Assembly: GCF_014698835.1 (NCBI RefSeq)
Contig: NZ_JACJTU010000035.1
Span: 18,528-82,527, forward strand
Length of the DNA: 64,000 bases
Source: Nostoc paludosum FACHB-159
GTDB lineage: Bacteria > Cyanobacteriota > Cyanobacteriia > Cyanobacteriales > Nostocaceae
Reading direction: 5' to 3'
Positions 53,255-61,618 of the stretch are shown one piece after another (position 1 is the stretch's first letter; the number at the start of each line of letters is the position of its first letter). Both the position numbers and the translations under genes were made by a program. The notes under the pieces are model-generated. The model saw only the letters and a program-made list of their open reading frames with translations, was not told where the DNA came from and made no database searches.

Positions 53255-53791
53255 ATGAATCGGAAAATCTTGTGGCTGCCATTACAATGCCTACGATTGA
53301 TTGTGCTGTTCGCTGTGATATTCGGACTGATACTAAGTGTTGATGAGAGTTCATCTATAGCCGCACAACAGGTCACCAAACCTACATCTATTGACATTAC
53401 CTCCAATCAGCCTGAGCTAGTACAACCTCCAGTCACCGGACTTGTTTCTACATTGTCAGATGAAGTCGAGGAATTACCAGCAGAGTTAATTCGTTGGTCA
53501 ACCTACTGGCAACTTTGTTGGGAACCATATCCCGAAGCTCAAGAATACGAGCTGCAAGCGGTGTTGATGGAAGGCAAATCTCCAAAATTGCAACGTCAAA
53601 GCGATCGCTGTTTTCGCATACAAGCCGCATCTAATGAAAACCAAAAATCACAAGGATTGCTCAACCGCGAACTAATTTTGTTGATGCATAAGATTCAGCT
53701 TGGTTATCGAGTGCGAGCTGTCTTAGATGACAACCGCGTCAGTGAATGGTCTCAAGTAATGGCAGTTGGCGCAACTACTGTGTCTCAATAG
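53255..53791 (+). CDS. Secreted hypothetical protein, fibronectin-like
   Basis: The 178-residue protein has a signal peptide (residues about 1-38, LIVLFAVIFGLILSV), a Pro/Val-rich linker and a domain with WQLCWEPYPEAQEYELQAVL and GYRVRAVLDDNRVSEWSQVMAV, the word pattern of fibronectin type III-like beta domains. Two Cys may form a disulfide. It follows the carbonic-anhydrase-like gene by 21 bp and probably works with it in the periplasm. The function is unknown. Confidence 0.7.
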   Translation: MNRKILWLPLQCLRLIVLFAVIFGLILSVDESSSIAAQQVTKPTSIDITSNQPELVQPPVTGLVSTLSDEVEELPAELIRWSTYWQLCWEPYPEAQEYELQAVLMEGKSPKLQRQSDRCFRIQAASNENQKSQGLLNRELILLMHKIQLGYRVRAVLDDNRVSEWSQVMAVGATTVSQ

Positions 53792-53826
53792 AATGATTTG
53801 ATTGTTACCTTGAAAGGAATTTTCTG

Positions 53827-53861
53827 GCGTGTAGAGACGTTGCACTGCAACGTCTCTACAC
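53827..53861. repeat. Perfect 35-bp palindrome, longest member of the dispersed family
   Basis: CGTGTAGAGACGTTGCA and TGCAACGTCTCTACACG flank a single C, between the convergent secreted-protein and peroxidase genes. Confidence 0.92.
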
Positions 53862-53868
53862 GCGTCTG

Positions 53869-55557
53869 CTATGCTGGCAGCACTCCGGCAAACTTCAGAA
53901 AATCACTAATTGTGCGAATTTGGTCTCCATTTGGCAGTTTGACGCCTAAGGAAGGGTTCCAAACTTCAAAGAAAAAATGGCGCTTGTTGATGTACGAGGA
54001 TGAGTCATTCTTAATTAGACCGATGATGGTTTCAGCAACAATACGGCTACCAACTTCGCCCAAAGAGTCCCCATTAGCACGAACCTCGGATTCCTTGAGG
54101 ACGTAATACCACGCTGGAGTCTTTTCTAAGAAAGGTTCGAGGGCTTTATTCAATTCTTCTGAATTCCCTTTTTTCAGTTCCTCCACTGTCAGTGGTTTGA
54201 CACCTATCTTCTTAGCTAAACTCTGTCCGGTGGGAATGCTCAGGAAATATCCACGCAGTAGGTTGCGTTTTGCCAGGTGCTTGAGAAGTTCTCGAATAGG
54301 AGGTTGTTCTTCGTTGCCTTCATTAATTAGATCTGATAAAGGAAATGCAAGATGCGTGTCAATTTTTCGTGCAGAATTTCTTTGCCTTTTGGCAGCCTTT
54401 TGCTTGTCAACAAACCTGTCCCACTCAATAATCCAGTTAAAAGGAAGAGTGTTTGACGGGCCAGGGCCTGGGGGTCGGCCGCCAATATCGCCTTTTCCTG
54501 TAAAGGAAAACAATAACCCGAATGTTGCGTCTGTCAGCGCTCCCGGTTGGTCTGTAAAATTGCGGTTGTAGTCATAAGCAGCCCTGATCATACTGTGTCC
54601 AAAACGGTAAGCTGCAACGGAGAATTCTAGAGGCATGAAAACATTTCCATTGCGGGGATAGTAGAATCTCGGCCCGTAGCGGAGGATGCTATCTACTGTT
54701 CCAGGTGTAGTTACTGTTTTGAGGAAATCATTGATCGCAAGCCATTGGTAGTGCCAACGAACCAGATTTTGCGATCGCACAAATAGTTTTTTATTGTTTT
54801 TGGCATTGTAGGGTTCATTCTTCCGCACCCAGTCTACCACTGCGTTGTGGAAACGCAAAAAGGCTGTGTGGAACTGTGCCACGATTAGATTTTCGTCGTT
54901 GCGACTGTCGGCGATCGCAGCTATTCTGTTATTGCGTGGCAAGTCCCGCGATAAATCGTTTTCTGGCGGAATTTTAGCTCCGGGGATTGGGTCGCCGCTA
55001 GCATTCTGTTCGGCGTTTTGCCCAACTTTCAGCTTTACTGGGTCGTTCTGTTGGTAAAAGTCCTTTGCTTCGGTGGGATTTTTCGGGTCTAGAGTTGGCC
55101 CGTCACCATAAACACTGTCAAGATCGAAGGTGGGACAACGCAGATTCTTGAGCTTATCAATTACGAAGTCTGGTGATAGAGGCGTGAAATCGTCTTTGGT
55201 AATATCAGTTTGCAGGTCTGTAACAGCGCGGTCAGTATTGGCAGTAATATCATGGTCGATAAACTGTCCCCAGTAAGTATAAACCGGAGGTATGTTTGAG
55301 TTAGTGACCTCAGGCTCAGGCTGGTTTGCATCAATTATTTTCTCGCCTAAATCTTTAAGTTTGGCGATAATATCTTGGTTGTTGTCTGCCGGAAGCAGAC
55401 TGTTAGGGTTTCTAGCAAGATCTGGGAAGAGGTAATCGAAATCTGTCTCTACATCAATTCCTGCCTCAGTCGTTCGCGGACGTAAAGCAATTCTCTTTCG
55501 CAGACTCTCTTCCTTGATATATCCGCCGTGGGTAAATTCAAAAGGGAGATTTTGCAT
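53869..55557 (-). CDS. Animal-type heme peroxidase family protein
   Basis: The 562-residue protein matches the peroxidase-cyclooxygenase superfamily. The distal motif GQFIDHDIT is at residues 97-105 (distal His102, with Asp101 and Asp103 as heme-link candidates). RNNRIAAIADSRNDENLIVAQFHTAF follows, then a proximal-His region (AAYRFGHSMIR, about 317-327). Such bacterial peroxidases use H2O2 to oxidise halides or organic substrates. No signal peptide is visible, although some relatives are exported without one. The upstream neighbours are secreted proteins on the opposite strand. Confidence 0.88.
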   Translation of the reverse strand: MQNLPFEFTHGGYIKEESLRKRIALRPRTTEAGIDVETDFDYLFPDLARNPNSLLPADNNQDIIAKLKDLGEKIIDANQPEPEVTNSNIPPVYTYWGQFIDHDITANTDRAVTDLQTDITKDDFTPLSPDFVIDKLKNLRCPTFDLDSVYGDGPTLDPKNPTEAKDFYQQNDPVKLKVGQNAEQNASGDPIPGAKIPPENDLSRDLPRNNRIAAIADSRNDENLIVAQFHTAFLRFHNAVVDWVRKNEPYNAKNNKKLFVRSQNLVRWHYQWLAINDFLKTVTTPGTVDSILRYGPRFYYPRNGNVFMPLEFSVAAYRFGHSMIRAAYDYNRNFTDQPGALTDATFGLLFSFTGKGDIGGRPPGPGPSNTLPFNWIIEWDRFVDKQKAAKRQRNSARKIDTHLAFPLSDLINEGNEEQPPIRELLKHLAKRNLLRGYFLSIPTGQSLAKKIGVKPLTVEELKKGNSEELNKALEPFLEKTPAWYYVLKESEVRANGDSLGEVGSRIVAETIIGLIKNDSSSYINKRHFFFEVWNPSLGVKLPNGDQIRTISDFLKFAGVLPA

Positions 55558-55936
55558 AGTTTTTTCCTTTGGTTAAATTCTTTCTTGTCTTGAAGACTGA
55601 CGCGGTGTACATCCCTAGAGCCGATTGGTTATGTTGCAAGGATTTTGGGATATGGTAGGTTGGAGATTTTTGTGTTGACTGTTGAGGTTAACCGTCAGCG
55701 GTCAACAGCATCAGTAACTCTGCAATTTAAAAGCGTAATGGCTTATACTTCCATTAGAGTACGTAGGGAAACAATGCACTTACCCTACTTTCTTAGCAGT
55801 CAGTAGATTTACACCGAGGAATTTATATTCAAATGATGACATTTTGCTTGTCAAAGTCATAGTACCCCTGTGGGTAATATCCACAAGCAAAAAGTCGAGC
55901 CGCTTTACAGTTATCAAAAGTTACTTGTTATTGATA
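55558..55936. other. Region upstream of the peroxidase gene
   Basis: It includes the inverted-repeat partner at 55672-55743 and otherwise AT-rich DNA. No gene is seen. Confidence 0.5.
55672..55743. repeat. Inverted partner of the repeat at 51613-51692
   Basis: The complementary strand reads AGCCATTACGCTTTTAAATTG and ends TCAACAGTCAACAC. Confidence 0.75.
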
Positions 55937-55960
55937 TTAGTTGCATCGACCTGCACCTTA
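55937..55960. repeat. Detached unit of the 21-bp array
   Basis: TTA-GTTGCATCGACCTGCACC-TTA: one unit identical to those at 56303-56466, separated from them by the element 55961-56302. Confidence 0.85.
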
Positions 55961-56302
55961 GAGGATGTTTGAAAAGTCCTTAGTGATGTAGCAAATACTT
56001 TTAGATCCCCCTAAATCCCCCTTAAAAAGGGGGACTTTGTTTGATTCTATTTCCCCCCTTAAAAAGCTACCGTCTACACACATCTCTGTAGGAAACCAAA
56101 ATCCTTGTAGATCCTTCATTATCCTCCTTAAAAAGGAGGACTTTGAGAGATTTTTGCCCCCCTTAAAAAGGGGGGTTGGGGGGATCTAAAGTCTGCGGCT
56201 CAACTCTAGAAGACTTATGTGTACACCGTAGCCTTAAAAAGGGGGGTTAGGGGGGATCAATAAGTGCCTAAAGTCACAGCCAACAACTTTTAAAACAACC
56301 TC
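55961..56302. mobile_element. 342-bp non-autonomous element inserted in the 21-bp array with TTA duplication
   Basis: The ends GAGGATGTTTGAAAAG and CTTTTAAAACAACCTC are inverted repeats, and TTA (55958-55960 and 56303-56305) is duplicated. Removing the element restores the array without a gap. It has no ORF of its own; the interior has several C-run/TTAAAAA/G-run palindromes and an inner element (56066-56232). TNA-type duplications are known for IS5-group elements, so an IS5-like transposase in trans is possible. Confidence 0.8.
56066..56232. mobile_element. Inner nested element flanked by CTTAAAAA direct repeats
   Basis: GCTACCGTCTACACACAT (56066-56083) and ATGTGTACACCGTAGC (56217-56232) are imperfect inverted repeats. 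CTTAAAAA flanks both sides (56058-56065 and 56233-56240). Excising it regenerates a CCCCCCTTAAAAAGGGGGG palindrome like its neighbours. Confidence 0.6.
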
Positions 56303-56466
56303 TTAGTTGCATCGACCTGCACCTTAGTTGCATCGACCTGCACCTTAGTTGCATCGACCTGCACCTTAGTTGCATCGACCTGCACCTTAGTTGCATCGAC
56401 CTGCACCTTAGTTGCATCGACCTGCACTTTAGTTGCATCGACCTGCACCTTAGTTGCATCGACCTA
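56303..56466. repeat. 21-bp tandem array, seven units plus a partial one
   Basis: The unit TTAGTTGCATCGACCTGCACC is nearly invariant (one C-to-T). The minus strand is open and would read MQLRCRS heptads; there is no start context, so it is not called a gene. Same period as the array at 14676 but a different sequence. Confidence 0.9.
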
Positions 56467-56474
56467 CGTTAGGC

Positions 56475-56601
56475 AGTAATATCATGTCCGGTTAATTATT
56501 TACTAAACGCGAAGAACCCCACCCCGCCAAAACACCGCTTTGCCGGGGTGAGGTCTAATGATTACCAAAATCATAACTAATTACCCGAACACGATATCAC
56601 T
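56475..56601. mobile_element. MITE-like element with about 24-bp inverted ends
   Basis: AGTAATATCATGTCC-GGTTAATTA (56475-56498) and TAATTACCCGAACACGATATCACT (56578-56601) are imperfect inverted repeats. The interior has a CACCCCG/CGGGGTG hairpin. It is non-coding, 127 bp, with no clear duplication. Confidence 0.65.
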
Positions 56602-56730
56602 CTAAAAGATTTGTGTGTAAGCAGCAGCGTTTTAAGACTGGGATGAGTTAATTTTTTATGCTAAAGTCCTGATACAAAAATTATTGCTAGTTCAGTTAAG
56701 CTGACAACAGCAGTTTTCATCCTCAAAACA

Positions 56731-57516
56731 ATGACAGTAAGTAGTCCCACGATTTTAGCCCTAGACTTTGATGGAGTGATTTGCGACGGACTAATTGAAT
56801 ATTTTGAGGTAGCATGGCGCACCTATTGTGAAATTTGGTCTCCCGCTAACGACACACCGCCAGATGATTTAGCTTTGAGATTCTATCGCCTACGCCCTGT
56901 GATTGAAACAGGTTGGGAAATGCCTATTCTAATCAAAGCCTTGATGAATGGAATTTCTGATGAAAAGATTCTTCATGAGTGGGTAACTATTACTCCACAA
57001 ATATTGTTAGATGATAAACTACAAGCAAAAGAAATTGGTGCAAAACTAGACAACCTACGAGATGAATGGATTGCTACAGATTTAGATGGCTGGCTAAGTC
57101 TGCATAGATTTTATCCGGGTGTAGTCGAAAAAATTAAATTAACTGTTGCTGATGGAGTTAAGCTATATATTGTGACAACTAAAGAAGGGCGTTTTGTACA
57201 GCAGTTGTTACAAAAAGAAGGAGTGACTTTACCAGCATCAGCAATTTTTGGCAAAGAAGTAAAGCGTCCTAAATACGAAATTTTACGAGAATTAAAGCAG
57301 TCGGAACTGGATAAATCAGTTAGTCTCTGGTTTGTAGAAGATAGGCTCAAGACTTTGCAGTTAGTTCAACAGCAAACAGACCTTGAAGATGTGAAACTTA
57401 TACTTGCAGATTGGGGCTATAACACTCAAGCAGAAAGGGAATCTGCTCAACAAAATTCACGCATTCATCTGTTATCACTTTCTCAGTTTGCTAAAGATTT
57501 CTCTGCTTGGGGTTAA
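56731..57516 (+). CDS. HAD-superfamily hydrolase
   Basis: The 261-residue protein carries HAD motif I near the N-terminus (ALDFDGVICDG, with nucleophile Asp14), a helical cap with RLRPVIETGWEMP, motif II VTTKEG, a motif III Lys (FGKEVKRPK) and motif IV near FVEDRLKTL. It is a cytoplasmic phosphatase or related enzyme of unknown substrate. The start ATG is clear. It stands alone between two groups of mobile elements. Confidence 0.85.
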   Translation: MTVSSPTILALDFDGVICDGLIEYFEVAWRTYCEIWSPANDTPPDDLALRFYRLRPVIETGWEMPILIKALMNGISDEKILHEWVTITPQILLDDKLQAKEIGAKLDNLRDEWIATDLDGWLSLHRFYPGVVEKIKLTVADGVKLYIVTTKEGRFVQQLLQKEGVTLPASAIFGKEVKRPKYEILRELKQSELDKSVSLWFVEDRLKTLQLVQQQTDLEDVKLILADWGYNTQAERESAQQNSRIHLLSLSQFAKDFSAWG

Positions 57517-57607
57517 CTAGGAGGTAATAGGCAAAAAGGCAATAGGCAATAGGTTTGAAATTAACTATGCTTCAATTGCTATAAATTCTGGCTCTTACCA
57601 ATATCAC

Positions 57608-57629
57608 GCCAGGAACTTAAGTTCCTGGC
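57608..57629. repeat. Perfect 22-bp palindrome GCCAGGAACTT/AAGTTCCTGGC
   Basis: Full dyad symmetry with no spacer. It lies about 90 bp after the HAD stop; no T-run follows. Confidence 0.8.
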
Positions 57630-57653
57630 TCATAGCCTAAGCCCACTAAAATG

Positions 57654-57785
57654 CAATACGGTTCAGTTAAGGTTAAAACTTTTGGTCAAATTCAATTTTT
57701 TTAACCAACCGCCTTTGCGTTGGCGAAGCCTCTCGTTAGAGAAGGACGCCAAGAGAAGAAAGAAATGCTTAACTGAACTGTATTG
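57654..57785. mobile_element. 132-bp MITE with 10-bp target duplication
   Basis: Left CAATACGGTTCAGTTAAG and right CTTAACTGAACTGTATTG are inverted repeats with one mismatch. The perfect direct repeat CACTAAAATG flanks it (57644-57653 and 57786-57795). It is non-coding. The clean duplication suggests recent insertion. Confidence 0.85.
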
Positions 57786-57924
57786 CACTAAAATGGACTA
57801 AAATCATTTACTTACTCACTTCGGATATTTATCAAAATGTAGGTAAATATTAAATAATTAAGTAAACTTCTAACTCCTAATTCCTAACTCCCAACTGTTA
57901 ACTCCTAACTCCCCACTTACGTTT

Positions 57925-59100
57925 ATGCTTGACCTTACAAAACTAGCGCGACAAATGCAGGGTTTAAGTCAGCATCTTTCTTTAGAAGCTACTGCTAGCC
58001 GCCAGCGTTTAGAATTGGCGCAACAACATTTAAATAATGCTTATGAGTGTCAAGAAGATTTAATCGATCGCCAGGAAAAATGGCGCGATCGCATTCTCTT
58101 TGCTAATGCTACACCAGTTGAGCCGTTAGAAACTTGCATTGATATCCCAGTTCCGCCAAAAATTCATACTGTCATCGCTACCGATGGTTCCCAAATTGCT
58201 CCTAATCACCACGAAATTGCTTATTGTTATCTGTTAAATATCGGTAGAGTCGTCTTGCACTACGGACAAAATCGCCATCCCCTACTCGATAGTTTGCCAG
58301 AGGTATTTTATCGCCCAGAAGATTTATACATGTCTCGACAATGGGGAATCCGTACTGAGGAATGGATGAGTTTTCGCCGCACCGCTTCGGAAACAACGGT
58401 TTTAGCAGAATTAGCCTGTGCAGCCAAAGCAGAAGCACCGACGCTGGCAATGGTAGATGGTTCTTTAATATACTGGTTTTTGGAACAGCTACCGATGGAT
58501 GCACGCGATCGCATTTTACCCCCAATTCTGCAAGCTTGGGAGCAAATGCGTGATGCTGAAATTCCCTTGATGGGCTATCTTAGCGCCTCCCGCAACATCG
58601 AAGGTACGAATTTTTTACGGTTGTTGGCTTGTCCCCACAAAGTGCCTGACTGTAAAACTTATTGCCCAAATCAACTAGAAAAAGTACCTTGTAAGAAGTT
58701 TGATGATTTACGAGATACTACCCTTTGGGCAACGCAACTCAAACCAGGACAACGCAGTGCCTTATGGCGCAGTAATAATCAGATTCTTGAACTCTACGGC
58801 GACCAAAGTATTTACTTTTGTTATGTCCACGTTGGCACCGAAATTGCCCGGATTGAAATTCCGGCATGGGTAGCGCAAAATACTGCTATGTTAAACCAAG
58901 CGCTGGGATTGATGTTAGCGCAAGTACAAAAAGGATACGGTTACCCAGTGGCGATCGCTGAAGCTCATAATCAAGCAGTGGTAAAAGGTGGAGATAAAGC
59001 GCGTTTTTTTGCTCTCCTCGAACAACAGATGATTAAAGCTGGTTTAAAAAATGTTGGAACTTCCTACAAAGAAGCCAGAAAGCGAGGAAGTATTGCCTGA
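57925..59100 (+). CDS. NurA-domain DNA repair nuclease
   Basis: The 391-residue protein has a helical N-terminus and the NurA domain with catalytic Asp in VIATDGSQIAPN (about 87-95), a second acidic region ALAMVDGSLIYWF (about 179) and the C-terminal YPVAIAEAHNQAVV. NurA resects double-strand break ends, in archaea together with HerA; a HerA-like partner is not in this window. It converges on the CheA-like gene. Confidence 0.85.
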   Translation: MLDLTKLARQMQGLSQHLSLEATASRQRLELAQQHLNNAYECQEDLIDRQEKWRDRILFANATPVEPLETCIDIPVPPKIHTVIATDGSQIAPNHHEIAYCYLLNIGRVVLHYGQNRHPLLDSLPEVFYRPEDLYMSRQWGIRTEEWMSFRRTASETTVLAELACAAKAEAPTLAMVDGSLIYWFLEQLPMDARDRILPPILQAWEQMRDAEIPLMGYLSASRNIEGTNFLRLLACPHKVPDCKTYCPNQLEKVPCKKFDDLRDTTLWATQLKPGQRSALWRSNNQILELYGDQSIYFCYVHVGTEIARIEIPAWVAQNTAMLNQALGLMLAQVQKGYGYPVAIAEAHNQAVVKGGDKARFFALLEQQMIKAGLKNVGTSYKEARKRGSIA

Positions 59101-59143
59101 AAGCCTTGCAAGTTTTTCATTTTAAAGACCAGTGCAATTTAGC

Positions 59144-61360
59144 TCAAGTTAGAGATTTTGTCAGAAGATGACCATCTAAAACCAGGCTAAGTTGCCCATT
59201 GGCAAGAATGCTAGTTCCTTGGATATAAGTAGGAACTGGGATTGCTTCCCCCAGAGAATCGATTGCAGAGAATTGCTTGCCGATGATGCAATCTACTTCT
59301 AAAGCACATCGTTTGTCTAAGTAACGAAATACTAATAAAGGCTTATCCTGCTTGAAAGCATTTACTGTATCTGTGCTGTAAGTAGTAACTGGGCTGGGAA
59401 TGTCGTTAGGACAAATCAGCACATCATTCAATAAGTGGATAGGGACGAGCATTTCTGTTGTTAGCTCACCATCATAACTAAGGAAGCCACTAGATCTACT
59501 AGAAGGCTGCAATAATAACATGCGTCCCGCTTGAGTTTGCAGAATTTGTTCAGACTCGGATAGACAAATCTGCTCTACGGAATCGGCAATAAACGCATAG
59601 GCTCTGGAGTTAGCTTGACAGACTATAAGTTGAGCAATTTTGCGATCGAGGGGAATTTGGAGCGAGAAAGCTGTACCATGTCCAGCTTTAGAATTCAATA
59701 CTATTGTTCCCTGAATAGCTGTTAATTGCTTGCAAACTTCAGTTAATTCTACTCCTAAATCTAAGGCAGCACGATCGCATAAAACAGATGAAACCTCTGG
59801 TTCAATTACCAGTTCTTGTAAGATATCCCCTGGTTTTGTCAGGGCGAGTCCTTGGGCTAAAGCCTGTTGATAAATTTGAGATAAGTTAAGTCCTGCGCCA
59901 TCATCACAGCCATCAATAATTAGTTGATTTCCCTGCTGGTAAATTTGAAATTCAATAATACCGTTGCTATTTTTACCTAGTTGTTGGCGTGTTTGGCAAG
60001 ACTCTATACTTTGCTCTAATAAATAGCAACTTATATGCAACAGGAGGGTACGGAGGCGATCGCTAAATGCCCGATCGACTTGGATATCGCTAATTTGTAA
60101 ATGTAGTCTAGCAGACTTATCTTGTAGAGCTTGTAACTGAGGCCAAAGCCGATTCAAGGATTCTAAGGCTACTTTTAAAGGAATAGTTGTAACTGTTTTG
60201 ACTAAATTGGAAGAATGGTTCAGTAACTTTTCCTGCTGTATGAGTTCTTGTTTGAGTTGGTAATGATTGTTATTGAGCGAATCAACAGTTGATGTTATCT
60301 GAGACGCTTGGACTAAAACAGATTGTAGAGTACTGTACAATTGCTGAGAGCGAGAAGCAGCTAGGGGAGAAAGGGTATCTGAAATTGCTGCTAAACGTCC
60401 TGACCATTCCTGTAGATTATCGAGCAGGTGTTTTAATCGTTTAACTTGTCGGAGGAGCTGCCCGATGGTATGTTGCTGTTGTTCTTGCTGACAAGCTTGC
60501 CGATCGCACGTAGTTAACAATGTTGCAATTAGCGCGTTTAGTTGTTCTAGATGCTTAATATTGATGGGTGTGGCGGTTGGAATACTTGCTGCAACAATGG
60601 TAGAAATGGATTCTTGCAAAGAGAGTGTATGGTGATGAGGAAAAGATTTAACTAGTGATGCTTCAGATGTTTCAGTAGGCAGGAAAAAATCCCCCAACCA
60701 AGCATGAAAATCTTCTTCCCCATATTCCTCCAGGTTTGCTAGTTCCCCTACCTTGGCGGGAAACTGCTCGGTATCTACGTGATGTAGGTTACCAAGCTGG
60801 GAGTTAGTTTCACTTGTTAGTTCCTTGTCTTTAACCATAACTTGCTCTGGTAAAGCCGCAGAAGATTCTACCTCGGCCAAGCGATCGCCAAACTGAATAA
60901 CTGGTTGATGTTCCTGCGGTTGCTCTATCAATGTCTCAAGGTTTGTTTCCTGGGAATTGCCAAACTCTGCTTGTAAACGAGCAACAATGGCAGACATCCG
61001 CTCCAGAATTTCTACTTCGTCAATTTGCGAGGCTGTTAAAAATGCCATCAACAGCATCTGTAGGCAATCTAATCCTTCCGACAACAACGAGGCGATTGGG
61101 GCTTTGACAGTTGCCCGATACTGAAAAAGAAGCTGAAAAATCTCTTCTAGTGCAGCCGCAACTATGGCAATGGTATCTAGCTCGGCTGCTATGGCAATTG
61201 AATGCAGAGAGCGAGCAGCTTCCATGAGAGCCAAAGCTGTACCAGGGTTACTGTCTTTTGTATAGTTAGGCAACTCCTGTTCCAAGAACAGTAACAAATC
61301 GATCGCTTCTTCTAGAAAGCGATCGTAGTTCTGCGGTTGGGGGACAAAATCGGTACTCAT
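59144..61360 (-). CDS. CheA-like histidine kinase (Hpt - HATPase - CheW)
   Basis: The 738-residue protein has an N-terminal Hpt-like helical domain with a candidate His53 in AARSLHSIAIAAEL, a long helical middle (about 270-420), a divergent ATPase domain (DDGAGLNLSQIYQ and KAGHGTAFSLQIP) and a C-terminal CheW-like domain (about 600-735). The usual HxxKG around the phosphorylated His is HSIAI, so phosphotransfer may be altered. There is no receiver domain. It ends the operon after the MCP and CheW genes and may act in motility or hormogonium signalling like Hmp or Pix systems. Confidence 0.8.
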   Translation of the reverse strand: MSTDFVPQPQNYDRFLEEAIDLLLFLEQELPNYTKDSNPGTALALMEAARSLHSIAIAAELDTIAIVAAALEEIFQLLFQYRATVKAPIASLLSEGLDCLQMLLMAFLTASQIDEVEILERMSAIVARLQAEFGNSQETNLETLIEQPQEHQPVIQFGDRLAEVESSAALPEQVMVKDKELTSETNSQLGNLHHVDTEQFPAKVGELANLEEYGEEDFHAWLGDFFLPTETSEASLVKSFPHHHTLSLQESISTIVAASIPTATPINIKHLEQLNALIATLLTTCDRQACQQEQQQHTIGQLLRQVKRLKHLLDNLQEWSGRLAAISDTLSPLAASRSQQLYSTLQSVLVQASQITSTVDSLNNNHYQLKQELIQQEKLLNHSSNLVKTVTTIPLKVALESLNRLWPQLQALQDKSARLHLQISDIQVDRAFSDRLRTLLLHISCYLLEQSIESCQTRQQLGKNSNGIIEFQIYQQGNQLIIDGCDDGAGLNLSQIYQQALAQGLALTKPGDILQELVIEPEVSSVLCDRAALDLGVELTEVCKQLTAIQGTIVLNSKAGHGTAFSLQIPLDRKIAQLIVCQANSRAYAFIADSVEQICLSESEQILQTQAGRMLLLQPSSRSSGFLSYDGELTTEMLVPIHLLNDVLICPNDIPSPVTTYSTDTVNAFKQDKPLLVFRYLDKRCALEVDCIIGKQFSAIDSLGEAIPVPTYIQGTSILANGQLSLVLDGHLLTKSLT

Positions 61361-61602
61361 GAAAACAACTCTCGATTTCTATGGGGTTTGTGACAATTCT
61401 ATAGACTTCTTGCAGAAGTCGGGAAAAGGGTAAGGGGTATGGTTCGACAAGCTCACCAACCAGGGGAAAGGGCTAATAAAAACCCTTTTCCCTTTAACCG
61501 CTTCGGGGTGACGCTCGCAAGCTCGCTAACGCCAGTCGCTCATGGGGGAAACCCCCAAGACCACGCTGGCTCACCTTTTCCCTTTCCCCCCTCTTGCAAA
61601 AG
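61361..61602. other. Short gap between MCP and CheA-like genes with dispersed repeats
   Basis: It contains the AGTCGCTCATGGGGG segment near 61529, also present near 26474, plus ACTTC/GAAGT and CCTCTTGC hairpins. No gene is seen. Confidence 0.5.
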
Positions 61603-61618
61603 TTACTTTTGCAAGAGG
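61590..61618. repeat. 14-bp-arm palindrome overlapping the MCP stop codon
   Basis: CCTCTTGCAAAAGT (61590-61603) and ACTTTTGCAAGAGG (61605-61618) flank one base. The stop codon (complement of 61603-61605) sits in its centre. No T-run follows on the minus strand. Confidence 0.75.

Larger units (their letters stand above)
57517..57924. other. Intergenic region with a palindrome and a young MITE
   Basis: It holds a 22-bp perfect palindrome and the element with target duplication described separately. No gene is seen. Confidence 0.6.

Noticed and set aside
55240..55256. 15-base match GGCAGTAATATCATG between the peroxidase gene and the element end at 56472
   Set aside because: In the peroxidase it encodes the essential HDIT region, so it is under protein selection; the similarity is most likely chance.
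56274..56459. Open frame of MQLRCRS heptads on the minus strand
   Set aside because: Same reason as the other array; it also begins inside the mobile element border.
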